NCBI RefSeq assembly: GCF_900102875.1
Contig: NZ_FNGH01000010.1
Location: 62,001-126,000, forward strand
Length of the DNA: 64,000 nucleotides
Reading direction: 5' to 3'
Origin: Franzmannia pantelleriensis
GTDB lineage: Bacteria > Pseudomonadota > Gammaproteobacteria > Pseudomonadales > Halomonadaceae
The position numbers and the translations under genes are program-made. Under the pieces are notes generated by a model, which saw only the letters and a program-made list of their open reading frames with translations, had not been told where the DNA came from and searched no databases. Shown here piece by piece: positions 16,613-24,738 of this stretch. Positions within the stretch are counted from its first letter, which is position 1. Each line of letters begins with the position of its first letter.

Positions 16613-18256
16613 CTATCCCGCCGGGGCGTCCAGCGCGCGCCGCACCGCTACATCGCGGCCGTAGATATCTGGCCGGAAGGCGATACCGCCGTATTCGTCG
16701 GGGCCGGCAGTCCAGTAGCTGAGGATCACCGGCACCTGGCTGGCCAGCGACACGTTGCCGGTGCGCCCGGCGTCGATCCGCTCGCTGATGTCGCCGGCAC
16801 TCCAGCGCTGGCTGTCACCCAGCAGCTGACGCGCCAGCTCCTCGACGTACTCCACGCGAATGCAGCCCGAGCTGGCGGCGCGCTGGGCACGATTGAACAG
16901 CCCCTGGGCCGGGGTATCGTGCAGGTAGATGGCGTGGTCATTGGGAAAGCGGATCACCAGGTCACCCAAGGGGTTATCGCCGCCGGCCGCCTGGCGCAGC
17001 ATTACGCCGCCGGGGTTGTCCCAGTCGACCTCGGCCGGGTCGAGCTCCTCGCCGCTCGGCGCCAGCACGCGCAGGTTGGCTTCTTCGAGATAGCCGAGGT
17101 CGTCGCGAATCCGCGGCAGCTTGTCTTCGCGGAAGATCGTCGGCGGTATCGTCCAGGTCGGATTGAAGGTCAGGTGGGTGATCGACGAACGGATCGACGG
17201 CGTTTCACGATACGGCTGGCCGACCACGATCCGGGTGCGCCAGTCCTCGCCGCTCTCACGCACGTGATGCAGTTCATAGCCGGCGATGTCGACCAGTACG
17301 TAGGACGCCGGCAGGTCGTGCAGCAGCCAGCGGGCGCGCTCGAGATTGACGCGCAGCTGGTCGATGCGCGCCTCCACGGGCACGTTGAGCGCCTGGCGGG
17401 TATGGCGACCGACGACGGCGTCGGGCTCGAGCAGATGGCGACGCTGGAAGAAGCGAACCTCACGCGCCAGCTCGGCATCAAAGCGTTCGGCATCGCCGCT
17501 GCCTTGCGCTTCGGCCGCCAGCTCGACCTGCGGATAATAATCGGCGTCGGCCGGCAGGCTGGCCGGGTCGCGCTCCACTGCCAGGCGCTGGCGCAGCAGC
17601 GCCACATCGGGGTGCCGATCCCCCTCGCGAAGCGACTCGCTGCGCTCTGGCAGCTTAGGCCAGCCGCCGCTGGCGGCGACGCGACGATAGTGCGACAGCC
17701 CCTCACGCAGGGCCTGATAGAAACTGGCCTCGGGGCGCACCTGCTCGAACGCCGCATCGATATCGCCAGCATCCAGCTGCTGCGAGAGCCGTGCCCAGTC
17801 CGGCGAATAGCTCGCCAGCGGAATGCTCCAGTCCTTCTCCAGACGCCGTGGGTCGGTCTTGCCGCGCGCCAGGTGGCGCATCGCCAGGAGCAGCCCGCGT
17901 GTGGCATCCAGCTCGAAACGCACGCGTGCCGCCTCGTCGTCGCCGAGTGTGGCCTGGCGCTCCGCCAGCCCCTCGGGCAGATAGTCGCCGGGCGTCAGGC
18001 CATCGTCCTGCAGTCCAGCCACCGCATCAGCCAGCGCCTCGACACGCTGTGGCGACTGCCACACGGCGTGATATGCGCGGCTGCTGTAAAAGGTCGCCAG
18101 CTCTTCCTCCTGCAAACCACCCGCGGTCAGCTGAGATTCGGTGGCAGGCGCCAATGCTTGCCCCGCCATGGCCGGTGCCACCAGCAGCGCGACATAAAGC
18201 CCCATTGCGGCCACCAACCACGCTCGCGCCCTGCTCCACTGCCACACTGTCGTCAT
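16613..18256 (-). CDS. L,D-transpeptidase, YcbB/LdtD type
   Basis: The 547-residue precursor starts with a signal sequence (hydrophobic LVAAMGLYVALLVAPAMA). It then has a scaffold region, a peptidoglycan-binding-like segment (HPDVALLRQRLAV through FFQRRHLLEPDAVVGRHTRQ) and the YkuD catalytic domain. The active site is HDT...SSGCIRVE, with Cys as nucleophile. It forms 3-3 crosslinks in periplasmic peptidoglycan. The ATG at 18256 follows AGGGGAGA. It is divergent from a second, unrelated L,D-transpeptidase with 102 bp between the starts. Confidence 0.92.
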   Translation of the reverse strand: MTTVWQWSRARAWLVAAMGLYVALLVAPAMAGQALAPATESQLTAGGLQEEELATFYSSRAYHAVWQSPQRVEALADAVAGLQDDGLTPGDYLPEGLAERQATLGDDEAARVRFELDATRGLLLAMRHLARGKTDPRRLEKDWSIPLASYSPDWARLSQQLDAGDIDAAFEQVRPEASFYQALREGLSHYRRVAASGGWPKLPERSESLREGDRHPDVALLRQRLAVERDPASLPADADYYPQVELAAEAQGSGDAERFDAELAREVRFFQRRHLLEPDAVVGRHTRQALNVPVEARIDQLRVNLERARWLLHDLPASYVLVDIAGYELHHVRESGEDWRTRIVVGQPYRETPSIRSSITHLTFNPTWTIPPTIFREDKLPRIRDDLGYLEEANLRVLAPSGEELDPAEVDWDNPGGVMLRQAAGGDNPLGDLVIRFPNDHAIYLHDTPAQGLFNRAQRAASSGCIRVEYVEELARQLLGDSQRWSAGDISERIDAGRTGNVSLASQVPVILSYWTAGPDEYGGIAFRPDIYGRDVAVRRALDAPAG

Positions 18257-18358
18257 GCGACGTCTCCCCTTACCGTCCCTGGTTTGGCTGATGCCACTCT
18301 TCTGTTCATAATAGCGCCGTTTGTTGGTCCATTCTGTTGCGCCGGAGACGTCATAACA

Positions 18359-19093
18359 ATGCCAATCACCCCTCGCCTCCCCGTCGCCGGGCTTGCCCTG
18401 GCACTTATCATGCCCGTGTCCGCCCAGGCCCATGTGTTGCTCGCCGACAGCCTTCAATACCTGGCACCGGACGCCGATCCGCAGGTGCTGCGCCTCGCCG
18501 CCAGCGCCGTGCAGTGCGCCGACCCCGACGCCGAGCGCCTGGCGGTGATCGATTTCTCGCGCAGCGCCAACCAGCCACGGCTGTGGGTCTTCGACCTCGA
18601 GCACCAGCAGCTGCTGTTCGAGGAGCTGGTCTCCCACGGCCGCGGCAGCGGCGACGAAAAGGCAGAGTGGTTCTCCAATATCCCCGAAAGCTACCAGTCG
18701 AGCTTGGGACTGTTCCGCACCCTCAATAGCTACTACGGCGCCAACGGCTACTCCATGCGTCTCGAGGGGCTCGAGACCGGGGTCAACGACCTGGCCTACC
18801 AGCGCGCCATCGTGGTCCACGGCGCCGACTACGTCAGCGAGCAGTTCATTGCCGACAACGGCCGCCTGGGGCGCAGCTTCGGCTGCCCCGCCGTACGACA
18901 GGAGATAGCGCGGCCGCTGATCGACACCATCAAGGACGACCACTACCTGTTCGCCTACTATCCCGACGCCGAGTGGCTGGCCGAGTCGGCCTACATCAGC
19001 TGCGGGCAGGTGGCAACGCTGGCCAACAGCATCGACGCTCGAGGCGGCTCGCTAGCGCAGTCGCTCGACCTCCACTACCAGGCGGCGAGGTAG
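18359..19093 (+). CDS. Murein L,D-transpeptidase catalytic-domain protein (YkuD_2)
   Basis: A 244-residue secreted protein with a signal peptide ending near SAQAHV. It shows the YkuD_2 features: VIDFSRSANQPRLWVFDL, VSHGRGSGDEKAEWFSNIPE, IVVHGADYV, and the nucleophile Cys in SFGCPAVR. It likely acts on peptidoglycan in the periplasm, though its exact reaction is less well known than that of YcbB. DUF6164 follows 3 nt after the stop, so the two form an operon; the promoter lies in the shared 102-bp divergent region. Confidence 0.88.
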   Translation: MPITPRLPVAGLALALIMPVSAQAHVLLADSLQYLAPDADPQVLRLAASAVQCADPDAERLAVIDFSRSANQPRLWVFDLEHQQLLFEELVSHGRGSGDEKAEWFSNIPESYQSSLGLFRTLNSYYGANGYSMRLEGLETGVNDLAYQRAIVVHGADYVSEQFIADNGRLGRSFGCPAVRQEIARPLIDTIKDDHYLFAYYPDAEWLAESAYISCGQVATLANSIDARGGSLAQSLDLHYQAAR

Positions 19094-19096
19094 CCG

Positions 19097-19456
19097 ATGG
19101 CCGTACTGCTGTTCCGGCTCGGCGGCGTGCCTGAGGAGGAGGCCGCCGAGGTGCGCCAGTTGCTCGACGAGGGCGGCTTCGATGTCTACGAGACCAGCGA
19201 GGGGCGCTGGAAACTCTCGGTGGCAGCGATCTGGCTGCGCGACGAGGAGCAGCTGCCCGAGGCGCGTGCGGCGCTCGATGCTTACCAGGCCCGCCTCAGC
19301 GAGCGTATGCAGCAGGACCTGGCCGAGCGCGAAGCCCGCGGTGAGTCGCTCAGCTTGTGGCAGCGGCTGCGCGAACGGCCGCTGCAGGTGATCGCCCTGA
19401 CCCTGGCCGCAGCGGCGGTACTGACGCTGTCGCTGCTGCCATTCGTGTCGCTGTAG
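19097..19456 (+). CDS. DUF6164 family membrane protein
   Basis: The 119-residue protein starts MAVLLFRLGGVPEEEAAEVR, the typical DUF6164 opening, has a soluble N-terminal domain and a single C-terminal membrane helix (about residues 98-116). Function is unknown. It starts 3 nt after the L,D-transpeptidase stop and ends before a strong terminator, so it is the last gene of that unit. Confidence 0.85.
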   Translation: MAVLLFRLGGVPEEEAAEVRQLLDEGGFDVYETSEGRWKLSVAAIWLRDEEQLPEARAALDAYQARLSERMQQDLAEREARGESLSLWQRLRERPLQVIALTLAAAAVLTLSLLPFVSL

Positions 19457-19480
19457 CGACGCCCCCTCCTGCAACAAGAC

Positions 19481-19509
19481 GAAACCCCCGGCCATCGACC
19501 GAGGGTTTC
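19481..19509. terminator. Intrinsic terminator hairpin
   Basis: GAAACCCCCGG pairs with CCGAGGGTTTC with one mismatch across a 7-nt loop. It lies between the DUF6164 gene (plus) and a small minus-strand gene, so it may serve both directions. The run of T after it is weak. Confidence 0.6.
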
Positions 19510-19543
19510 GCGGTTCTTCCAACTAGGTGGCGAGCAGCGCCCC

Positions 19544-19630
19544 TTACAAGCCTGTCAGCACGAAAACCAGCATCGCGATCATGCCCATCAGGAAGCTCAC
19601 ACTTGCCGCACCCGCAAGTAACTTCAGCAT
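19544..19630 (-). CDS. 28-residue single-helix membrane peptide
   Basis: An ATG at 19628-19630 with GGAGG 6 nt upstream opens a 28-codon frame: MLKLLAGAASVSFLMGMIAM then LVFVLTGL and TAA. Almost the entire peptide is one hydrophobic helix with a Lys at position 3, so it should sit in the inner membrane. The strong ribosome site and neat stop argue for a real gene; no function can be assigned. It ends near the terminator at 19481-19509. Confidence 0.55.
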   Translation of the reverse strand: MLKLLAGAASVSFLMGMIAMLVFVLTGL

Positions 19631-19734
19631 ATCGCACCTCCCTGTACAGCGAATGTACAGATCATAGCATCCCAGCCTTCCCCACTTGATACGCTAACCC
19701 AGGTTATGCGGCAGGCGTCCATTCCCGGCTGGCA

Positions 19735-19937
19735 AAAAAACGCCCCCTGGGGAAGGGGGCAAGAAGCAGGGGATGTCGGGGCTCGGTGGACTCCTTGGCG
19801 ATCATGACGTCCTGTCGTGAGTGCCGTCCATGTCCGGTAGGCCATCCTGGCCTGAGCGTCCTAGCTATCCACGCGATCCGTTGCGTGGGAGCTGATACAA
19901 CCATAGACAACCGGCTGGACGTGTACAAGTATTTGCT
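19735..19937 (-). ncRNA. RsmY/RsmZ/CsrB-type regulatory RNA (predicted)
   Basis: Read on the minus strand, this gene-free stretch holds at least eight GGA motifs. Four sit in the loops of small hairpins: GCAACGGATCGC in 19869-19888, AGC-TAGGAC-GCT at 19855-19866, AGGCC-AGGAT-GGCCT at 19839-19853, and GAC-AGGAC-GTC at 19806-19816. This is the hallmark of RNAs that sequester CsrA/RsmA. It ends in a strong terminator (GCCCCC/GGGGGC at 19742-19760 followed by seven U). A TATAAT lies at 19945-19950, which would put the RNA start near 19937. No open frame with a convincing ribosome site covers it. A GacA upstream box was not recognised. Confidence 0.7.
19742..19760 (-). terminator. Terminator of the predicted sRNA
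   Basis: GCCCCC and GGGGGC pair across a 7-nt loop; the minus strand continues with C and seven T. No coding gene ends here on that strand, supporting an RNA gene upstream. Confidence 0.85.
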
Positions 19938-20172
19938 CGAAAAAATTATACAAAGACACCACCGACGCCCACCACAAGAAAAACTATCCTATTGATTTTA
20001 AAGGCACGCTACAGACTTGTGCCGTAAACACTTTTCATAAGAAGTACAAGAAATAACAAGATCCCGGTACATCGTGACGTACCGCCACCGGTGCTGCAGC
20101 GCATGCCCTATCGCCTGCGGCCAGCTATGGTAGGAGGGCGAGCCGTCTATTTCGACACAGGACACCCCGATC

Positions 20173-21027
20173 ATGTACAAGCGACTCCTCTCCCTCGGCC
20201 TGGCCGCAGGACTGCTGGCCAGCCCTGCTCTGGCCGAGACCGATAGCGCCACCTCCGACACCGTCAATGATGCCGATGCCACCATGAGCTGGGGACCGCA
20301 GGTGGAAGGCGAGCGCTTTGAATACACCGCCGACGGCGAGACCTACCATGGCTACCTGGCACGCAGCGCCAGCGACGAGACGCCGCGCCCCGCGGTGCTC
20401 ATCGTTCACGAATGGTGGGGGCTCAATGACTACGTGAAGCATCGCGCCGACCAGCTCGCCGCGCTAGGCTTCGTTGCCCTTGCGGTCGACATGTACGGAG
20501 ACGGCCAGACCGCCGACCACCCCGATCAAGCCGGCGAATTCTCGTCCCAGGTGATGCAGAACTGGCCAGGTGCACGCAATCGACTGGAAGCCGCCATGGC
20601 ACGGCTGCGTGAGCACCCCGCGGTGGCCGACAGCGGCATGGCGGCGATCGGCTACTGCTTCGGCGGCAGCGTGGTAATGAACATGGCCCTGGCCGGTATG
20701 CCGCTGGAGGCGGTGGTCAGCTATCACGGCAGCCCGGCCCAGGCCGTCGACACCCCGGCCGACTTCAGCGGTGCCGTGCAGATCCACAACGGCGCCGCCG
20801 ACCCGATGGTCGCCCAGGACGATCTCGAGGCCATGGCCAGCGCTCTTGCCGCCACCGGTGCAGAGATCGAGGTAATCAACTACCACGACGCCACCCACGG
20901 CTTTACCAACCCCGGCGCCGATGCCGCCGGCGAGGCATTCGGCCTGCCGCTGGCCTACGACCCGATCGCCGACGCCGTCTCCTGGCAGTCCACCCTGCTG
21001 CTGCTGGATCGCACGCTCAACAACTGA
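20173..21027 (+). CDS. Exported dienelactone hydrolase-family protein
   Basis: A 284-residue protein with a Sec signal peptide (cleavage near ALAET). The DLH fold is shown by VLIVHEWWGLNDYVKHRADQ, nucleophile Cys in GYCFGG, acid in NGAADPMV and His in DATHGF. Dienelactone hydrolases open lactone rings using Cys; the periplasmic form may act on another ester. It is followed by an aldo/keto reductase 130 bp away on the same strand. Confidence 0.88.
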   Translation: MYKRLLSLGLAAGLLASPALAETDSATSDTVNDADATMSWGPQVEGERFEYTADGETYHGYLARSASDETPRPAVLIVHEWWGLNDYVKHRADQLAALGFVALAVDMYGDGQTADHPDQAGEFSSQVMQNWPGARNRLEAAMARLREHPAVADSGMAAIGYCFGGSVVMNMALAGMPLEAVVSYHGSPAQAVDTPADFSGAVQIHNGAADPMVAQDDLEAMASALAATGAEIEVINYHDATHGFTNPGADAAGEAFGLPLAYDPIADAVSWQSTLLLLDRTLNN

Positions 21028-21157
21028 GCACGCTCCTTCATCCAGAGCGGCCAACTAGGCCGCTCCGTCGACAGCTTGCACCCTCACTCTACCGCTCGGC
21101 ATGATAGGCATCATGCCGGCCGCCAGCTCGGCCCCGCCTAACGAACGAGGATTTCAC

Positions 21158-22165
21158 ATGTCGACGTTTCTGGCCCGCCTTGAGGAAGTCAATTCACCAC
21201 GTATCGGCCTGGGCTGCATGAATCTCTCCCACGGCTACGGTAATCCGCTGCCCGAGGGCGATGCGCTACGCGCCCTGGAAGCCGCCTTCGACATGGGCTA
21301 CCGGCATTTCGATACCGCCACGCTCTACGGAGCCACAGCCAACGAGCGGCTGGTGGGGAAGGCCCTGGCAGGCAAGCGCGAGCGGTTGTTGCTGGCCAGC
21401 AAGGGCGGCATGGTCATCGATCCGGCACTCGGCAAGAAAGTCATCGATGGGCGCCCCGACACGCTTCGACGCCAGTGCGAGGCTAGCCTCGCGCGCCTGG
21501 GCACCGACCACCTGGATATCTACTACCTGCACCGGTGGGATCCACAGGTGGCCATCGAGGAGAGCGTCGGTGCCCTGGGTCGCCTGGTGGAAGAGGGCAA
21601 GATACGCGGCATCGGCCTGTCCGAGGTGTCAGCGACGACACTGCGGCGCGCCTGTGCCGAGCACCCCATCGCCGCGGTACAGTCGGAATACTCGTTGTGG
21701 ACGCGCAATCCCGAGATCGCGCTGATCGATGCCTGCCGTGAGGCAGCGATTCCATTGGTCGCCTTCAGCCCGCTGGGCAGGGGCTTCCTGGCGGGGGCCG
21801 TCGTCGACCGCGCCGACCTCACCGACAACGACATGCGCCTCCAGATGCCGCGCTTCAGCGCCGACAACCTGCCGCACAACCTGACACGACTGGACGCACT
21901 ACGCGCCGAGGCCAAGGCACTCGGCGTCTCTACGGCTCAGCTGACCCTGGCCTGGCTCGGCACCAAGGGAGACGACATCGTCCCGATCCCCGGCTCGCGC
22001 TCGGTGACCCACATGCGTGAGAACCTGGCCGCCGAGGCGCTGCAACTGGATGCCGCTTGCGTGGCCCGGCTGGATGCCATGATGACCCACGAGCAGATAG
22101 CCGGTGACCGCTACACCGAAGCGCAGCAGTCGGAAGTCGATACCGAAACCTTTGCTGGCGGCTAA
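21158..22165 (+). CDS. Aldo/keto reductase
   Basis: The 335-residue cytoplasmic enzyme has the AKR tetrad region (FDTATLYG with Asp and Tyr, Lys in LLASKGG, His in YYLHRWDP). The NADPH-binding end reads DIVPIPGSRSVTHMRENL. It belongs to the YajO/Gcy-like group that reduces aldehydes and ketones with NADPH. ATG at 21158 is chosen from the purine-rich CGAGGA upstream. Confidence 0.9.
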   Translation: MSTFLARLEEVNSPRIGLGCMNLSHGYGNPLPEGDALRALEAAFDMGYRHFDTATLYGATANERLVGKALAGKRERLLLASKGGMVIDPALGKKVIDGRPDTLRRQCEASLARLGTDHLDIYYLHRWDPQVAIEESVGALGRLVEEGKIRGIGLSEVSATTLRRACAEHPIAAVQSEYSLWTRNPEIALIDACREAAIPLVAFSPLGRGFLAGAVVDRADLTDNDMRLQMPRFSADNLPHNLTRLDALRAEAKALGVSTAQLTLAWLGTKGDDIVPIPGSRSVTHMRENLAAEALQLDAACVARLDAMMTHEQIAGDRYTEAQQSEVDTETFAGG

Positions 22166-22207
22166 GGAAACCCTTGCTGGCGGTTGAAGTCAGTGACGCC
22201 GCGCCCC

Positions 22208-22399
22208 TTATTTCCAGCAGGCCTTCGACGAGGACTTCACCGAGATGCCAGTGACCCGCGAGTCGGTGACCGCGGTCCAGCACTCGATGTCGAGGCCACT
22301 GACCCACGTCAGTGAGCGCCGCCCGGTGCCGGCATCGAGAAAACTGCCCCAGGGGCGGTCAGCGTGGAGCGTCTCGATCATTTGAAAGCTGGGTGACAT
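22208..22399 (-). pseudogene. Truncated SAM-dependent methyltransferase (spermidine synthase-like)
   Basis: The 63-codon frame opens after a good ribosome site and reads DRPWGSFLDAGTGRRSLTWV then LDIECWTAVTDS, the N-terminal motif I region of small class I methyltransferases related to spermidine synthase. It then loses similarity and stops at 22208, less than a third of the family length. It is best read as a 3'-deleted gene. Confidence 0.5.
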
Positions 22400-22536
22400 A
22401 GCTACTCTCTACCTCGATCCCTATCGAGTCGCCGCGGGCAATACTGAAACGCTATCACATAACATTATGCGGCGCCTGGCAGTAAATTTTTAACACTTGG
22501 CGTTGACCTCCATTAGTGAACTGGCTAAGCTGCGCG

Positions 22537-22554
22537 CGCTGCTGAATGGCAGCG
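22537..22554 (+). promoter_or_regulatory. Hairpin in the mgtE leader
   Basis: CGCTGC and GCAGCG pair perfectly around TGAATG, 20 nt upstream of the leader ORF start. It is a possible structural element of the mgtE leader; no known Mg riboswitch consensus was recognised. Confidence 0.35.
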
Positions 22555-22574
22555 AAACCCCTATAGAGGAATCT

Positions 22575-22673
22575 ATGGAACCTCCGAGTCGCAATTACAC
22601 GACTGACAACATGATCGAACGCGCCGCGTCGACTGTCGTGGTGCGCCGGAGCCCGCCTCTGCCTATTCGCTAG
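22575..22673 (+). CDS. Proline-rich leader peptide upstream of mgtE
   Basis: An ATG with AGAGGA 4 nt upstream opens a 32-codon frame beginning MEPPSRNYTTDN and ending VVVRRSPPLPIR, with five Pro residues. It stops 48 nt before mgtE. The well-studied mgtA leader MgtL also starts with Glu-Pro and is Pro-rich; translation through it senses low Mg2+ and proline. By analogy this frame may control mgtE. This is inference: similarity is compositional, and a short ORF here could be chance. Confidence 0.45.
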   Translation: MEPPSRNYTTDNMIERAASTVVVRRSPPLPIR

Positions 22674-22721
22674 GCCGTGGTTCCTGCGCGCCGGATACGA
22701 TGCGCGCCAAGGAGCCAAACC

Positions 22722-24071
22722 ATGAGCTATGCCATCCTCGCTGCCTCTCTGCGCAGCGCTATCGAGCGCCAGGACATCGACGCCATCCGCCAACTGGTGG
22801 CCGAGATGCAACTCGCCGACCTTGCCGAATTCGTCCAGCACGAGCAGGAGGGCACCACCCTGTCGCTGCTCGACTACCTGCCGCTGGACAAGCGCGCCAA
22901 CGCCTTCGGCTACCTCGAGGAAGAGACCCAGGCCCAGATCGCCGGGGAGATGAACGACACTGAGCTGGTCGAGCTGCTCAATCACATGAGCGCCGACGAG
23001 CGCGCCGACCTGTTCAAGTTGCTCGACGAGCCGCGCCAGCAGGGCCTGCTGCGTCGCCTTGCCCAGGCCGAGCGCGACGACCTGCGCAAGCTGGCCAGCT
23101 ACGAAGAGGGCACCGCCGGGGCGGTGATGACCTCCGACTACGTCGCCGTGCCCAGCAGCCTCGATGTGGCCACGGCGCTGGACAAGGTACGCCACACCGG
23201 CCCCAACGCCGAGACCATCTACCAGATCTACTGCGTCGACGATGAAGGTCGCCTGCTCGGCACCCTGTCGCTGCGCGAGATGATCCTGGCCAACCCCAAG
23301 GACACCCTGGCGAGCCTGATGACCGAAGAGCTGGTGGTGGCCAAGGTCGACACGCCTCAGGAAGAGGTGGCCAAGCTGATCTCACGCTACGACCTGCTGG
23401 CGCTGCCGGTGACCAACGGCGGTGACCGCCTGGTGGGCATCGTGACCTACGACGACGCCATGGACGTGGCCGAGGAGGAGGCCACCGAAGACATGCACAA
23501 GGGTGTCTCGGTGGGCAAGATCGAGGGCAGCCTGCGCAGTGCCAGCCTGTTCGATCTCTATCGCAAGCGCATCGTCTGGCTGGTGCTGCTGGTGTTCGCC
23601 AACATCTTCTCCGGCGCCGGCATCGCCTACTTCGAGGAGACCATCGAGGCCTATATCGCGCTGGTGTTCTTCCTGCCCCTGCTGGTGGACAGCGGCGGCA
23701 ACGCCGGCTCCCAGGCAGCGACCCTGATGGTGCGCGGCATGGCCACCGGCGACGTGCGAACCCGCGACTGGGCCAAGCTGCTCGGACGCGAGATCTTCGT
23801 TGCCATCGGCCTCGGCCTGACCATGGCGCTGGCCGTCTCGGTGGTGGGCATCTTCCGTGCCGGCACCGAGATCGCCATGGTGGTGGCCATGAGCATGGTG
23901 CTGATCGTGATCATGGGCAGCCTGATCGGCATGTTGCTGCCGTTCCTGCTGCAGCGCCTGCGCTTCGATCCGGCCACTGCCTCCGCACCGCTGGTGACCT
24001 CCGTCGCCGACGGCGTGGGCGTGCTGATCTACTTCGCCATCGCCACCGCGGTACTCGGCTTGCCGACCTGA
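22722..24071 (+). CDS. mgtE: Magnesium transporter MgtE
   Basis: The 449-residue protein has the full MgtE layout: an N-terminal superhelical domain (to about residue 130), two CBS domains (MTSDYVAVPS to LMTEELVVAKVDTP and beyond) and five membrane helices with SGGNAGSQAATLMVRGMATG, the conserved pore signature. MgtE is a dimeric Mg2+ channel gated by intracellular Mg2+. AAGGAG precedes the ATG at 22722. The upstream 320 bp contain no other gene except a possible Pro-rich leader ORF. Confidence 0.95.
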   Translation: MSYAILAASLRSAIERQDIDAIRQLVAEMQLADLAEFVQHEQEGTTLSLLDYLPLDKRANAFGYLEEETQAQIAGEMNDTELVELLNHMSADERADLFKLLDEPRQQGLLRRLAQAERDDLRKLASYEEGTAGAVMTSDYVAVPSSLDVATALDKVRHTGPNAETIYQIYCVDDEGRLLGTLSLREMILANPKDTLASLMTEELVVAKVDTPQEEVAKLISRYDLLALPVTNGGDRLVGIVTYDDAMDVAEEEATEDMHKGVSVGKIEGSLRSASLFDLYRKRIVWLVLLVFANIFSGAGIAYFEETIEAYIALVFFLPLLVDSGGNAGSQAATLMVRGMATGDVRTRDWAKLLGREIFVAIGLGLTMALAVSVVGIFRAGTEIAMVVAMSMVLIVIMGSLIGMLLPFLLQRLRFDPATASAPLVTSVADGVGVLIYFAIATAVLGLPT

Positions 24072-24148
24072 TTCACAGGGGCGTGAGGATCGACGCTACT
24101 GCAGCTCGACCTCAACGCCCCGCCACCCCTACCCCCAAGCAAAAACGG

Positions 24149-24196
24149 TTGACAGCCCCTTGTTCCTTTTATAGAACGTTCATTAAAAGGAACAAG
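24149..24196 (+). promoter_or_regulatory. Promoter with overlapping 13-bp inverted repeat
   Basis: TTGACA at 24149-24154 is a consensus -35 box and TATAGA at 24170-24175 a plausible -10. Between and after them lies a perfect inverted repeat with 13-bp arms, CTTGTTCCTTTTA (24159-24171) and its complement (24184-24196). It ends 11 bp before the regulator gene and covers the promoter, as expected of an autorepressor operator. Confidence 0.75.
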
Positions 24197-24207
24197 GCAA
24201 GACCGTC

Positions 24208-24738
24208 ATGGACAAACTCTCCCTCGGTACCCTGGGGCAGCACCTGCAGTCCCTGCGCCTGGCACGGGGCTGGTCGCTGTCGCAGCTGGCCGCCGCCGCC
24301 GGCATCGCCAAGTCGAACCTGTCGCGCCTCGAGCAGGGCAACGGCAACCCCACCCTGGACACCATCTGGCGCCTGGCGGTGCAGTTGGGCGTGCCCTTCG
24401 GCACCCTGGTGGCGCCGATCAGCGTGCCGCTGGGCGAGGATGGCGTGGAGGTGCGGCTCATCGATCAGGGCAAGGCGTCGCCCCAGGTGGATGCCTACTG
24501 GATGCGCTGTGCGCCGCATACCCTGCGCCACGCCGAGCCGCATACCCCAGGCGCCCAGGAGTCGCTTACCGTGATCAGCGGCAGCCTGGAGGTCGGACCG
24601 GAGGGCGCTACCAAGCGGCTATCGGCGGGCGACACCCTGACCTTCGCCGCCGATCGTCCGCACTCCTATCGTACCCACGACACCTGGGCCACGCTGCTGA
24701 TGACTATCGTCTATGCCGAACAAGGAGAGACGCCATGA
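24208..24738 (+). CDS. XRE-cupin transcriptional regulator of azlCD
   Basis: A 176-residue protein with an N-terminal XRE helix-turn-helix (LSQLAAAAGIAKSNLSRLEQ, about residues 24-43) and a C-terminal cupin (SLTVISGSLEVGPEGATKRL, then LTFAADRPHSYR). Such regulators sense a small ligand in the cupin pocket. Its stop overlaps the azlC start by 4 bases, so regulator and exporter form an operon. The 13-bp inverted repeat on its own promoter suggests autorepression relieved by an amino acid (inference). Confidence 0.88.
   Translation: MDKLSLGTLGQHLQSLRLARGWSLSQLAAAAGIAKSNLSRLEQGNGNPTLDTIWRLAVQLGVPFGTLVAPISVPLGEDGVEVRLIDQGKASPQVDAYWMRCAPHTLRHAEPHTPGAQESLTVISGSLEVGPEGATKRLSAGDTLTFAADRPHSYRTHDTWATLLMTIVYAEQGETP

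Noticed and set aside
16919-18358. Long in-frame extension upstream of the YkuD_2 transpeptidase
   Set aside because: It lies antisense to the YcbB-type gene; the signal peptide and start at 18359 show where the real gene begins.
22400-22721. M-box or other known Mg riboswitch before mgtE
   Set aside because: No M-box or yybP-ykoY consensus could be recognised; only a small hairpin and a leader ORF are supported.
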